A stretch of 64,000 bases of DNA, from positions 620,001-684,000 of the forward strand of contig ML058407.1 of the NCBI GenBank assembly GCA_003013855.2, given 5' to 3'. Source of the stretch: Liriodendron chinense (lineage: Eukaryota; Streptophyta; Magnoliopsida; Magnoliales; Magnoliaceae). Below are positions 46,155-57,161 of the stretch, one piece after another. The notes below the pieces were generated by a model. It searched no databases, was not told where the DNA came from, and saw only the letters and a list, made by a program, of their open reading frames with translations. Positions within the stretch are counted from its first letter, which is position 1. Every line of letters starts with the position of its first letter. The position numbers were made by a program, and so were the translations under genes.

Positions 46155-48431
46155 TGATGAGTACCTAATATTGTATAATTAACCCTGGTTGTTAAGGACA
46201 TTATCATTATTTTTCTGGTTAATTATCCCTCATTAGGTGAATTTTCTGTCTTCAGGTGTTCAGGAGAGGTTGCACAAGATTCGATCCAATCAGGGCATTT
46301 AAAGGCCTAAAAAAGAGCAAGATTCGGCGTGTTGGTAATCTTGACGCAAAGCAAGCCATAAAGATCGAAGGCCAGACCATTTTCCATGGTATAGATGGAA
46401 TGAAGATGGCTAAAAAGGGCCTCATCACAGCAACACAATTTGGAGATCAAGGCCGAATACATTGGATGGTCAAAATCAAGCATTCACTAATGATGGGGGA
46501 TCCATGTGCGTTATATACATATGTGAGCACTACACATGCGAGACCACATCGGCATGCCTCTCATCTCCACACATACGGATAAACAAACATGGAGGAGTCT
46601 TTCCTTCACGTGTAGCTCATGCCACGTGCGATCAACGAGCAGCGCATGCGATCCAGCTCCAAAGACCAGCAAGGTAGATGAGATCCCATCTCACATGAAC
46701 ATCCACCGTCCATCATCAGCCATGTAAGATTGTCCATCCATCCAAGCTGGTCCAGATCACATATCCAGCAACTAGGAGCTGATGGATGTCTACTACACAT
46801 GCAACCTAAAAATCAATGGTCAGGATCTGATATACGTGCAGCTTCCAAAGATCATCAACTAGCTGAACTTTGGTCAAGTCGCACATGTAGCCGTCCATCA
46901 CATGTTGCAGCTCATCAGCAGCTACCAAAGCATGCCTCACACGCCCACAGCTAAGGAGATCTCCAACCGTCCATTCCAAGCAGCAGTGGACGTTCACCAT
47001 CTGCATCATCATCAGCCACCGTCCATTTCACATCCAGATGTGGTGGACCCCAGCTGATCATCCAATCATCAGCCGTCCATTAGGTGGACCACCTTCAACA
47101 TCCAGCAGGTGGACCGTTCCATCTCCAGCAGCCCACCTCCACATGTGCAGCAGAAGTTCTACATCCCAACCATCCATCTTCTGGATGTGTTCTTTAATCC
47201 AAGGTGGACCACACCAGCGGCTAGCTCTCCTTCATCCAGCGGACCCACATGTGCAGCAGCAATCAGCAGCTGTCCAGCACCCATCATCAGCACGTATGTG
47301 CTGCATCAGAACGGCCAGCTGATCATCAACAGCCGTCCACTCCCTCCAATCATCAGTCGTCCATCCATTTCCAACGGTGGACGTCATCATCATCAGGTGG
47401 TCCCCATCCACACGTGCAGCCAACCTCAGCCGTCCACAACAGCCAAGCATCCATCTTCAGCCGTCCATCAAGATGGGCTCAAATCTCCACCGTCCAGGGC
47501 TGGACGTCAGCAGCAACATCAACGTCCAAGTAACTGGATGATCCAGCAGATCCTCAGCCAACCATCAGCCCAACAACGTTGTGGACCCCACCTTCAATGA
47601 ACAGCAAACAACCGTCCATTTATTGGACGCATCTGCCATTAGCCGTCCACAACATCAGCAACTCTCCTCTTCATCTTCATTCCTTGCAGCCCACACGTGC
47701 ACCCAGCAGAGGCAGTGTCCGTCCATCAGGTGGACCACCTTCAGTAGCATGTTGACCAGCAGCAGCACTCCTCACGTGTGTTGCCAACCACACGTGCAAC
47801 ATCCATCTGCACATTGCACTCCAGCAACCAGCACATGTGGACTCATCAAGCACCTGCATCATGTCAGCAATGAAGGGCTGGATGAATTCCACCATCCATC
47901 ATTTGATCAACGGCCAGCATCTCAAGATCCAGCCGTCCATCCATTCATCAACGTGGACCACACAGCAGTCCAGTTGCAGCTGCAGCTGCATCAACGTGCA
48001 CCCCCAATGTCCACTGCATCTAATGAGTCCAGCTGCTGAACAACTCACCTTCATCAGCCACCGTCCATCTGCATCAAATGACCAGCATCAAGTGGACCAT
48101 CTCCAGCAGATCTCCACCTTCAGCACGTCAGCCAGCAAATGAACGGCCCACCCTTTGCAACAGCCGTTCATCCCATCCATCAACACCATCCGTCCATGAT
48201 GCTGATCCCTCCATCCTTCCAGCCATCCAACCATCTGCCACACCAGCGGCCAGCTCTTCATTCCAGTCCAGTGGACCCCACTCACGTGTTGACCAGGGAT
48301 GACATCTCCACCATGTGCAAAGCAGAGCTCCAACGGACATCTTCTCCCTCCATCAATCACATGAACAACAAGGTGGACCCCATCAAAAGCCAGCAAATGC
48401 TCCTCCATCTCCACCATGGCAGCAAGAGAGG

Positions 48432-48473
<42 letters not shown>

Positions 48474-49845
48474 ACACATGTGTAAGGCATGGAATGCCAC
48501 CTCATCATCCAAGCCTCACTCCAAGCCCAAACCCAAAAGAAAAGTTTGCTTTAGGCTTGGAGTGACACCTAGGCTTGGAGTACTTTTCTTGCCACATGTC
48601 CATCCAAGCCTAACTCCAAGCCCGAACCTAAAAGAAAAGTTGCTTTGGGCACTCCAAGCCTAACTCCATTCCCAAACCTAAAGAAACTTTTGGTGTGCCA
48701 CCTAGGATTGGGAGGAGGCTTGGAAGCTCCTCATAAGGCTATAAAAAGAGGCCTCTCCTCCTCATTTCAATCATCCCTCAAATCCCTCAAATCCCATTCT
48801 CTACAACTCCTCTCTTCTCTTTAGTTTTCTTTCTTTCTTTCTTTTGTAGAGTAGTGTAGTTTTCTCTTTTGTAGAGAATTTAGTCTTCCATTGTAGCATG
48901 GTTGGCTAAACCTCTAGCTAAGGCTAGGGGTGAGGCCTTTGAAGAAATTTGCAAGCTTTGGTTCTTTTAGTTCAACATTGGTGTGTGAATGTTAGAGTTT
49001 TCTTTGGTTGATTGGTTTGGTTATCCACCTCGGCAGACGCTATTGTTGTACAAGCCCCTTGATCCATCGTCGACTCCGGGCACGTTGGATGCTTGGGATC
49101 CCTTGCACACTAATTAGCTAGTTCATGATCGATAAAGTCCCTTGATCCATCGTCGACTCCGGGCACGTTGGATGCTTTGGATTCCCTACGGTCATCGAGC
49201 TAGTGCAGGTAAAGTCATCGATCTGTAAAATCCCTTGATCCATTGTAGACTCCGGGCACATTAGATGCTTTGGATTCCCTGCGATCGATAGACGAGATCT
49301 TAATGGTTGGATCGGTCAATCAAAGCCTCTTATCTTGTAAGTATGCATTTGATCATGTGATTTGTGATCTTATCGGTTGACTTGTTGGCAAAGTTGTTGA
49401 TCTGTACAATTCTTTGATCCATTGTCGACTCCGGGCACAGTGGATGCTTGGAATTCCCTACGATCAACTAACAAGTGCTTCATGGTCAAATCAATCGGTT
49501 CAGATCACCATCTTTTATGAAATATGCAAATGGTTTAACTGTTTTATCTTCCGGTTGGAATGAATCTTTATTCAATTCCAGTTGAGTTATAGTTGGACCA
49601 ATAAATCAAATCCTGCAGAATGAATCAAAGGTGGATCCCTAATGCCTTAGCCCCTTTTCTATTTTTGTCCTTCACCACACACAACTTGCTCCACTCTCGT
49701 GGATAAACCAGATTTCATCTCACTCACCTAAACTAATTCCTTGAAGTGTTCTTAACCCCAATCCCTGTGGATCGACCTCGGTCTTACCGAGTATTTTACT
49801 ACTTCGCTACCTGCACTTGGGTGTGCAATCTTCGGATTGTTAGCA
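46155..49845 (+). repeat. NonA-1 3' LTR
   Basis: This 3691-bp LTR is nearly identical to 40010-43705. Differences include one 6-bp CAGCTG-unit loss near 47977 and a terminus GATTGTTAGCA against GATTGTACCA. TATA is at 48739-48748, the hairpin at 48911-48930 and the 45-bp array at 49058-49460. It is followed by TTGAG and the rest of the Ath-4 LTR. Confidence 0.92.
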
Positions 49846-49850
49846 TTGAG

Positions 49851-50763
49851 CACGGTGGGAGACAGGCGGAAGTCAGATTTGGAGTTCTACAACTCTTCCT
49901 AGTTTGCTTTCTAGTTTTTATGTTTTCTTAGTTGTTTCATGTTTCCTTGGATCATGAACGGCTAAACCTCTTAGCTAGGGCTAAGAGGTGAAGCTTGTAG
50001 TGAATCTAAGATGTTTCAATTCATTTGATTTGGTTTTAAGTTGGATTTCATGTTTAAGAACAATGGTTTGAAGTTTAATTCAAGTGCTAAGTAGTTTTTC
50101 TTAGTCTTATGATGACTCATGGATGTTTGGAAGAATTACTTGAGTTCTTAATTGTTGTGAACTAGTCTAGACCTGTATGATCTATGGAATTAGAATACGC
50201 TCTAGACTTATAATTGTCATGTGGGAACTTCTTACCAAAGTTCTATTTTCTGGAAATTCTGTAGTATGTAGGACTGTGTATGTGATTTGAATCAAGTTCA
50301 AATCATGATCTAGTTTTGTCTTATGACAGGATTTAATGATGGTTATGATTGTGATCTTAGCCTATTGGAATTGGGACTGACCTATGCAATTGAGTATGCT
50401 CGTCCTGGCTCGCATTGAGTGAATCATATACATTAAATCATACATGTGACGGATTGATTGTTTTAACTGCTCTATTATCCGACTAGATAGAACTTAATTT
50501 CGATTCTAGTTGAGAAAGTGAGAAACTACAGCGAATTGAGCATCAAGGATTGCTACAAGTGGATCCTTGAACCCCTAGTGCCTTTTAATTAATTGATTAC
50601 CTTCAGTTTAATTCAACATAACTATTTCCATCAAATCTATTGTTAGCTTTTCAGTAGAACTATTGGAGGTATTTTGAGGATTCCTACATAAGTCCCTGTA
50701 GATCGACCTCGGTCTTACTGAGATTATTACTACATCGCAACCCTACACTTGGGGAAGCGAACA
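49851..50763 (+). repeat. Ath-4 5' LTR, second part (R-U5)
   Basis: The Ath-4 LTR resumes right after the NonA-1 target duplication (CACGGTGGGAGAC, compare ATGGTGGGAGAC at 18398 in sLTR-2). The hairpin CCTCTTAGC / GCTAAGAGG is at 49967-49988. The end is GGGGAAGCGAACA at 50763. Confidence 0.88.
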
Positions 50764-50769
50764 AGTTTT

Positions 50770-50787
50770 TAGCGCCGTTGCCGGGGA
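50770..50787 (+). other. Ath-4 primer binding site
   Basis: TAGCGCCGTTGCCGGGGA has one mismatch to the tRNA-Asp 3' end. Confidence 0.87.
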
Positions 50788-51188
50788 CTTTGACCGTTGT
50801 TCAAAAAATTTCTGAAAATAGTATCTATTTAGGATTTTTAGGATTCTAGTACTAACTTAGTTTGTTTTATTTTTATTTTTCTTTTGTAGTGATTTCTAGG
50901 AAGTTGAAGAAAAAGTTAGGAATCATAAAGTCTCAAATCAGGTTCTATCTTTCTAACCTTACTCTTCTTCTTCTCCTATTCATTCCTATCATTTTCATCT
51001 CTTGTAGAGTGGGTGGAGACTCCTTTTGGATCTCTGATAGGTTGGCCTTGTGCTGCCTTGATTCCTATTGGTCGGATCTGCCGTCTTGGATCACCTTGTG
51101 CTCAGAGATTTCTCTTCTCACCTCTACTCCTCTTTCTTCTTTTTCTGCACTTTTCTCAAAAGATTCAAAGAGTGGGTGGGGAGTTCTC
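50788..51188 (+). other. Ath-4 leader, cut by Ath-5
   Basis: This non-coding leader is homologous to the Ath-5 leader at 52805-53260. It ends at GTGGGGAGTTCTC, where the Ath-5 LTR begins. Gag and the remainder of Ath-4 are not in the window. Open frames here are pyrimidine-rich leader sequence and are not called. Confidence 0.75.
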
Positions 51189-52780
51189 TATTGAGCTCTT
51201 AATTGTGCATATTCTAACCCTAATACATCACTCATTATACATGGTTTATATGTTTAAAGGACTACTCTAATGCATGATTTGTGATTGTAGGAACAAGATA
51301 GAGATTTCACTGATTCAAGGCCAAATAGAGCTACTTTACAAGCGTTGGAGACCACAAGATCAAGCATGAAAGGGTAGAAGAAAGAAGCAAAGGAGAAAAG
51401 AAAAGAAGATAGAGAAAAGCCATCTGCGACCGGTCGTGCGACCGGTCGTCCAAAGCTTAGGACCCGTCGTCTGACCGGTCCGGCCACTCAACAGAAGAAA
51501 GTTCTCTGCATATTTCTCTGGACCATCTGCGACCGGTCATCCACACCTCAGACCGGTAGGGCGACCGGTCCTTGAATTAAAATTGAAGATTGAAAAATTA
51601 TGCAAACTTGCTGGACAGATTTGGACGTTTTGCGACCGGTCGTACCTGCGTAAACAGCAGTTTCTAAATCGGGCTCCGAAATTCTCTGCGCAAGTGCGTA
51701 AATCCTTACACAATTTGGAAGTTTCTTACGCAATGGACACCTCCAAGCTATAAAAGGACTTCTTCCCTTCATACCAGGGCATGCTAGGACGTGGGGATTG
51801 CTTGGGAGACGGATTCTACTTCAAGTTTTCTTAGTTTTCTTCCTGTTTTAGTAGTTTTTATGTTTTTGAGGCTTCTAGTTCAAGGATGTTAGAGATGAAC
51901 TAAAACCTCTTAGCTAGGGCTAAGAGGTGAAGCTTTTGATTTGTTTTTGATGGATTGATGCAACCTAGGTTTCCTTTTTATGATTTAATTGATGAATTTT
52001 AGTTAATGTGAGTTTGAATCAAGTACTAGTTTGGTTTTACTTTGATCTCTTGATGACTCCGGGCTCATGTGATTCTTAGTGATTCTAAGCTTGGTAGCTT
52101 ACCTTCTGAGCATTGTTTATGCTTGTGTAGTTCATTGATCTATCATCGACTCCGGACATGGTAGATTCTTTGATTGCCTTGTGTATAATGGCCCGATCTT
52201 CATGTGGGAACTCATTCAACTAAAGTTCTTATCTTTTGTAGTAATCTGAAATAACTGTTTATTGATTGATTTTAATTTAATTAGAGTTCTGATCATTAGT
52301 TGTAATCAAGTCTAGTGACAGGATTTGATTGAAAGCTATGGTTGTGAATCTCAACTAGATTGGGAAGAGGCTTAGCCTACATAATTGAGTGTGCCCAAGG
52401 CCTGAGCATTGATGTGGGAATTGAATCAATGAATAAACACTTGTTTTGGATAATTGCTTATTGAACCGCTCTATATTCCAATTGGATAGAGATATGAATT
52501 CGATTCCGATTGAGTTATGAGAGACCTAGTTGTGTTGATGCAATGAAACTTATCAAAAGTGCATCCTTGGCGCTCTAGTGCCTTTTTAGATTGAAATTAC
52601 CTTACACATTTACTGTTTAAACCCAAATCACTATTTTCTAGCTTTAGTAATTAATAGGATCTTAATTACTAGTTATTTTAGACAAAATCTGAGAATACCC
52701 ATTCATAAATCTCTGTGGGAACGATACTCGGTCTTTCCGAATTATTACTACTTCGCAACCCTACACTTGGGGAGTGAACA
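51189..52780 (+). repeat. Ath-5 5' LTR
   Basis: This 1592-bp LTR runs from TATTGAGCTC (TG mutated to TA) to GGGGAGTGAACA. TATA is at 51748-51756 and the hairpin CCTCTTAGC / GCTAAGAGG at 51906-51927. One copy of the motif amplified in NonA-1 is at 52135-52178. GACCGGTC dyads lie at 51427-51575. Confidence 0.88.
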
Positions 52781-52786
52781 ACTTTT

Positions 52787-52804
52787 TAGCGCCGTTGCAG
52801 GGGA
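52787..52804 (+). other. Ath-5 primer binding site
   Basis: TAGCGCCGTTGCAGGGGA has two mismatches to the tRNA-Asp 3' end. Confidence 0.83.
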
Positions 52805-53409
52805 TTTCTATGCGGTATTTTTAGAATTTTCTAAAATAACTTTTAGTTGAGATTGTGTTAAGATAGGTTTAGGATTTGTTTTACTTTCTAGGGTAGGTTT
52901 TCTTCTAAATACTAACTTACTTTGTTTTGATTTTTGCAAGATTCTAACATAGGTCTAATCCAAGGATTTTTAGGAAGTTGAAAAAGAAGTAGGCATCTTA
53001 AGTCACAAATCAGGTTTTATCGTTCTAAACTTACTCTTCTTCTTCTCCTACTCATTCCTACCATATTCATCTCTTGTAGAGTGGGTGGAGACTCCTTTTT
53101 GGATCTCTGATAGGTTGGCCTGGTGCCGTGTAGATTCCTATTGGTCGGCTCTGCCGTCTTGGATCAGCTTGTGCTTAGAGATTTCTCTTCTCAATCTTAT
53201 TCCTCTTTCTTCTTTTTCTGCACTTTTCTCAAAAGACTCAAAGAGTGGGTGGGGAGTTCTCTGAACCCCCATTGACCAGGAGAAATCGGTCTCTATCCTT
53301 GTTTCTGGCTCAGCCATTGCAAGACACCTTGTGCTTAAGTCTTAGAGAGGAGTAAAGGAAGGAAGGAAGAATTCTTTTTCCTTTTTTGTTTCATTCTTTT
53401 AGGAGTTAC
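52805..53409 (+). other. Ath-5 leader
   Basis: A 0.6-kb non-coding leader is shared with Ath-4 and Ath-3. It includes TTGTAGAGTGGGTGG and a pyrimidine-rich run. I see no gene in it. Confidence 0.75.
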
Positions 53410-55040
53410 ATGACACATTGGACTCGGGAATCTAATAACCAACTCAATCGTGACGGAGTAATTGTTGAAGGGATTAAAAGAGAACCTCGTGCTAGAAAAC
53501 GTCAAAATTTTCTTGAAATTACTAGAGAGATGGCTGAAAATCAACCAAATCAAGGGGCTAATCAACATCAAAATCAAGCCCCAAACCTTACTGAATTGGA
53601 TGAGAATGAAGTGGGGGATGTACCTCAACCTAGAACTTTATGTGACTATTTACAAGCCAGCTAGGACAAGTACTCCCTCTTGCATAATCTTCCCTCACAA
53701 TGTGGGAAACATTGATTTTAAACCGGGGTTGATCCTAACTTCTTCCCAGATTCCATGGACTCGACTCTGAGAGCGCGTATCTACACATTAAGGAGTTTGA
53801 AGAGGTTATTGCCACAATAAACTATGATAATGTGACCAAGGATACTATAAAACTTAAATTGTTCCCTTTTTCTTTGAAAGAGAAGGCCAAATCATGGCTA
53901 CATTCCTTAAGGCCAAGGTCTATTGGGACATGGGCTGAGATGACTAGGGAGTTTCTAACAAAATTCTTCCCTACTCATCGAACCAATGCACTAAGAAGGG
54001 CCATAATGAACTTCGCCCAAAAAGAAGAAGAAACCTTTTTCCAATGTTGGGAAAGGTATAATGAGTTATTAAACGCATGCCCACATCATGGCTATGAACG
54101 GTGGAGGTTGATTAGTTTCTTCTATGATGGATTAAACTCAACCATGCGCCAATTTGTGGAGATGATGTGCAATGGGGAGTTCATGAACAAGGAAACGGAG
54201 GAAGCTTGGGATTATTTTAACATGTTGGCTGAAAACACACAAGCATGGGATACATCTAAGCTAACAAGTTCAAAACAACCCCAAGCCAAGGAAAAGGGAG
54301 AAATTTATGTTTTAAATGAGCAAGATGATCTAGGTTCTAGAGTGGCTAAACTCACACGAAAGGTCGAGGAGATGGAACTAAAGAAAGTGGACACAACCCA
54401 ACAAAGGAGAACTGTTGAAACTATTTGTGGTATTTGTGCTTCCAATGTGCATCAAACGCCGGATTGTCCAACAATCTATGCGTTTCAAGAACTTTTATTT
54501 GAACAATCGAATGCCTTGAATAGTTATCAACGACCTTTTAGTACTCCAAATTCAAACACGAACAATTCTAGTTGGAGAAACAACCCTAACTTCAATCGGG
54601 TGAATGGAAACACGGCTAATCAAAATAATCCTCAAAGGGGGCCCCCAAGGCAAATTCCTATGGCCCCACCTCAAATGCCTATAGAGTATACTTTGAAAGC
54701 ATTCATGGAAGGTCAAGCTCAAATAAATCAATCCAACCATACGATAATGCTTGAGCTTAAAAATTCGGTGGAGGAAATCAAGGCTCGCTTAAACGCAAGG
54801 GAAGGGATTCTTCCAGCCTAACCCATACCAAATCCAAAACTACAATGCAAAATAAGCGTGCCTAGTTCCTCTAACCAACACATGGAACATGCTAAGGCCA
54901 TCACCACTCTTAGAAGTGGTAAAATTATTGAAAAATATGATCCGGTGAAGGTTTTAACGCTTAATGATTCAGTATCTTCCAAAGAGGATGATGGACCTAG
55001 CACCGCCATGAATGAAAAAAGAGCCATTGAAAGAATATAG
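53410..55040 (+). pseudogene. Ath-5 gag
   Basis: The start is ATG 53410 (MTHWTRESNNQL) with subfamily II motif IVEGIKREPRARK. A 1-bp insertion near 53655 causes a stop at 53662. More indels lie near 53730-53770. A 330-codon stretch (53832-54821) then keeps the gag core (LKLFPFSLKEKAKSWLHSL, FFQCWERYNELLNACPHHGYERW, MMCNGEFMNKE) and the knuckle CGICASNVHQTPDC. It ends at a CAA to TAA change. The C-terminal linker follows with a further frameshift near 55015. Confidence 0.87.
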
Positions 55041-55506
55041 GCCCGTTGCTCCATTCCCCCAACGCTTGATTTCAGCCAAACCTAAAGATAAATATTAGGA
55101 ATTTTTGGAGGTTTTCGAGCAAGTAAAAATCAACATCCCATTGTTGGATGCAATTAAACAAATACCGTCATATGCTAAATTTTTAAAAGACCTTTGCACG
55201 GTTAAAAGAAAAATACATGTGCAAAAGAAGGCATTTTTGACAAAGAACGTAAGTGCCATTATCAACCACGGGATGCCCAAGAAATGCAAAGATCCCGGTT
55301 GTCCAACAATATCATGCATAATTGGAGATTACCGGGTAAAACATGCTTTAATCGATCTAGGGGCAAGTGTGAACTTAATCCCCTTTTCGGTCTATGAACA
55401 ATTGGATTTAGGTGAATTAAAACCCACCAAAACCACATTACAACTTGCTGACCGATCGATTCGTATTACAAGAGGGGTGATTGAGGACGTCCTTGTCCAA
55501 GTTGAC
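55041..55506 (+). pseudogene. Ath-5 protease, truncated by Ath-6
   Basis: The segment runs through VAPFPQRLISAKP, VKINIPLLDAIKQIPSYAKFL and the retropepsin site ALIDLGASVNLIPFSVYEQL. It stops at DVLVQVD where Ath-6 begins. An in-frame TAG lies near 55096. The DLGAS motif is intact but the domain is incomplete. Confidence 0.87.
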
Positions 55507-56103
55507 TGTTGAACCTCCAATTTATACATTGCATTGCCCATTACACTACTTAGTTTGCATGATTTTCATGGGTTAAAGGCCCAACTAACACGTGTTTTTG
55601 TGATTTTAGGGATGAGAGCGGACTTCGTCCAATTGGAGCGTAACAAGGGATATTTGAAGACATTGGAGGAAGTCCTAAGATGGATCAAGGAAAGAAGAAG
55701 AAAGAGAGAGAAAAGAAGATGAAGAAATACAAGGCTGACCGGTCGTCCGACCGGTCAGCCACTGGACGACCGGTCAGCCACATCAAAGGAATCAAGTAGA
55801 AGAGAGGCCGACCGATCATGACCGGTCGGCCATGTGCACTGGATGAATGCTGGAAGTTGGACAACAATGTCCGACCGATCATGACCGGTCGGCTGTGTAC
55901 ACTGGCCAAAGCAGAAACAATGCCCGACCGGTCATGACCGGTCGGGTAGGCACGCTGGACTCCCTGGATGGTTTGAAAAACTAGTCCGACCGGTCACGAC
56001 CGGTCGGCCCTGCGTAGGAAGACTCCTTTCTAAATTGGGACTCCGAATTTCACTGCGCAATGCGAAGGCTTTCGCAGAATCCGACGCAAGGGGGGGCTTG
56101 TTG

Positions 56104-56112
56104 CTATAAAAG
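56104..56112 (+). promoter_or_regulatory. TATA box, Ath-6 5' LTR
   Basis: CTATAAAAG is followed by GGTACCTAGGGG, the block that recurs after the TATA box in the Athila LTRs. Confidence 0.8.
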
Positions 56113-56273
56113 GGTACCTAGGGGCTCTCCCTAAGGTATCAGAGAAGAGAAGGAACGTGAGTTTGGAGGTTGAAGGCGACTGTGGAGCGTCTGCAACATC
56201 TATCTTCGGGTTTTTCTAGTTTTATGCTTTATTTTTGAGTTTTTAGTTGTAGCATGACTATGCTCGGCTAAAA

Positions 56274-56295
56274 CCTCTCAGCTAAGGCTGAGAGG
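56274..56295 (+). promoter_or_regulatory. Conserved LTR leader hairpin (Ath-6)
   Basis: A perfect 9-bp stem CCTCTCAGC / GCTGAGAGG has loop TAAG, 170 bp downstream of TATA, followed by TGAAGCTTGTAG. Confidence 0.72.
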
Positions 56296-56918
56296 TGAAG
56301 CTTGTAGCCAGTTCTATGTTAATTTCAGTTTGATTTAAGTATTTTTCAATTCAAAGTTGATTTTTCTTATGTTTCAGTCCAATAGGTGGTAGTTTGAGAT
56401 GTCTTATCTGAGTTTATGTGCTCCGGACATGAATTCCTTTTAATTCTCTGAGATTATCACCGGTTGCTTGTTTAGATTCGAATTATAGTAATCCTTGAGC
56501 AGGCCATAGTCCATAGGCATGGCTGTTACTCCGCAGGCTATGAATTTGAATTCTACATTGATTGAATGGACTTGAACTTGGAGGTTCAACTTGAATTGGA
56601 TGAATGTGTGTGAATGCTTTATTTTCCAACTAGATGAGAGATAGGACTTCAAATCTAGTTGTGTTCTCTACTTGGATTGACTGAATTGACATAGGATTGC
56701 TACAAGTGGATCCTTGAAAGCCTTAGTACATTATATCTCTGATTTTTCATTAAGTTATTGTTTTAATTAAACATCCCATTGAATTTGAATTTACTCTATT
56801 AAACTGAGTTGCTGGAGTAATTAGGAAGCTGTTACTCTTTCCCTGTGGATCGACCTCGGTCTTACCGAGATTTATTACTACATCGCAGCCTTACACTTGA
56901 GGCGAGCGAACAAGTTTT

Positions 56919-56936
56919 TGGCGCCGTTGCCGGGGA
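56919..56936 (+). other. Ath-6 primer binding site (tRNA-Asp)
   Basis: The site TGGCGCCGTTGCCGGGGA is perfect, six bases after the LTR. A 225-bp leader (56937-57161) follows before gag. Confidence 0.93.
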
Positions 56937-57161
56937 AATTAGATAACGGTTTTCAAATAAATTTAGCAGCTGTAGAAGTAGAAATAGTTAGGCTTTTGAT
57001 TTTCTTAGAACTAACAAGTTTTTCTGTTTTGTAGGAGTTTTTTCTCTAGTTCAAGCGCATCAGGTGATACCCTTCTAACTTAGCTTCTGCAGAATTTTCT
57101 TTCAGTTTCAGATTTTAGTTTTCTCGAATAGGATTAGTTTCAGTTTCTGGTTGAGTGGTTT

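Larger units (their letters stand above)
40010..49845 (+). mobile_element. NonA-1: non-autonomous Athila derivative with 3.7-kb LTRs
   Basis: A complete 9.84-kb insertion has LTRs 40010-43705 and 46155-49845 and a perfect TTGAG duplication (40005-40009, 49846-49850) in the Ath-4 LTR. The PBS is the same tRNA-Asp site as in the autonomous copies. The PPT is identical to theirs. The internal region is only 2.45 kb, and LTRs make up three quarters of the element. It lacks protease, RT, RNase H and integrase catalytic domains, so it must be mobilised in trans, presumably by Athila enzymes (inference). About 19 substitutions and one 6-bp indel separate the LTRs, counted by eye. Confidence 0.93.
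51189..55506 (+). mobile_element. Ath-5: Athila-like element, subfamily II, cut by Ath-6
   Basis: The 5' LTR, PBS, leader, gag and start of the protease are present. The element breaks at 55506, where Ath-6 begins; TTGAC (55502-55506) is the likely duplication. The remainder lies right of the window. Several frameshifts and stops make it inactive. It inserted into the leader of Ath-4, or arose next to it by recombination. Confidence 0.85.
55507..56912 (+). repeat. Ath-6 5' LTR
   Basis: This 1406-bp LTR runs from TGTTGAACCTCC to GAGGCGAGCGAACA. U3 palindromes lie at 55737-56007, TATA at 56104-56112, the hairpin at 56274-56295 and the conserved GGATCGACCTCGGTC block in U5. Confidence 0.95.

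Noticed and set aside
50862..51270. Hydrophobic 110-codon frame in the Ath-4 leader
   Set aside because: It is a translation of pyrimidine-rich leader DNA that runs across the Ath-5 LTR boundary; it is not conserved as a frame in Ath-5.
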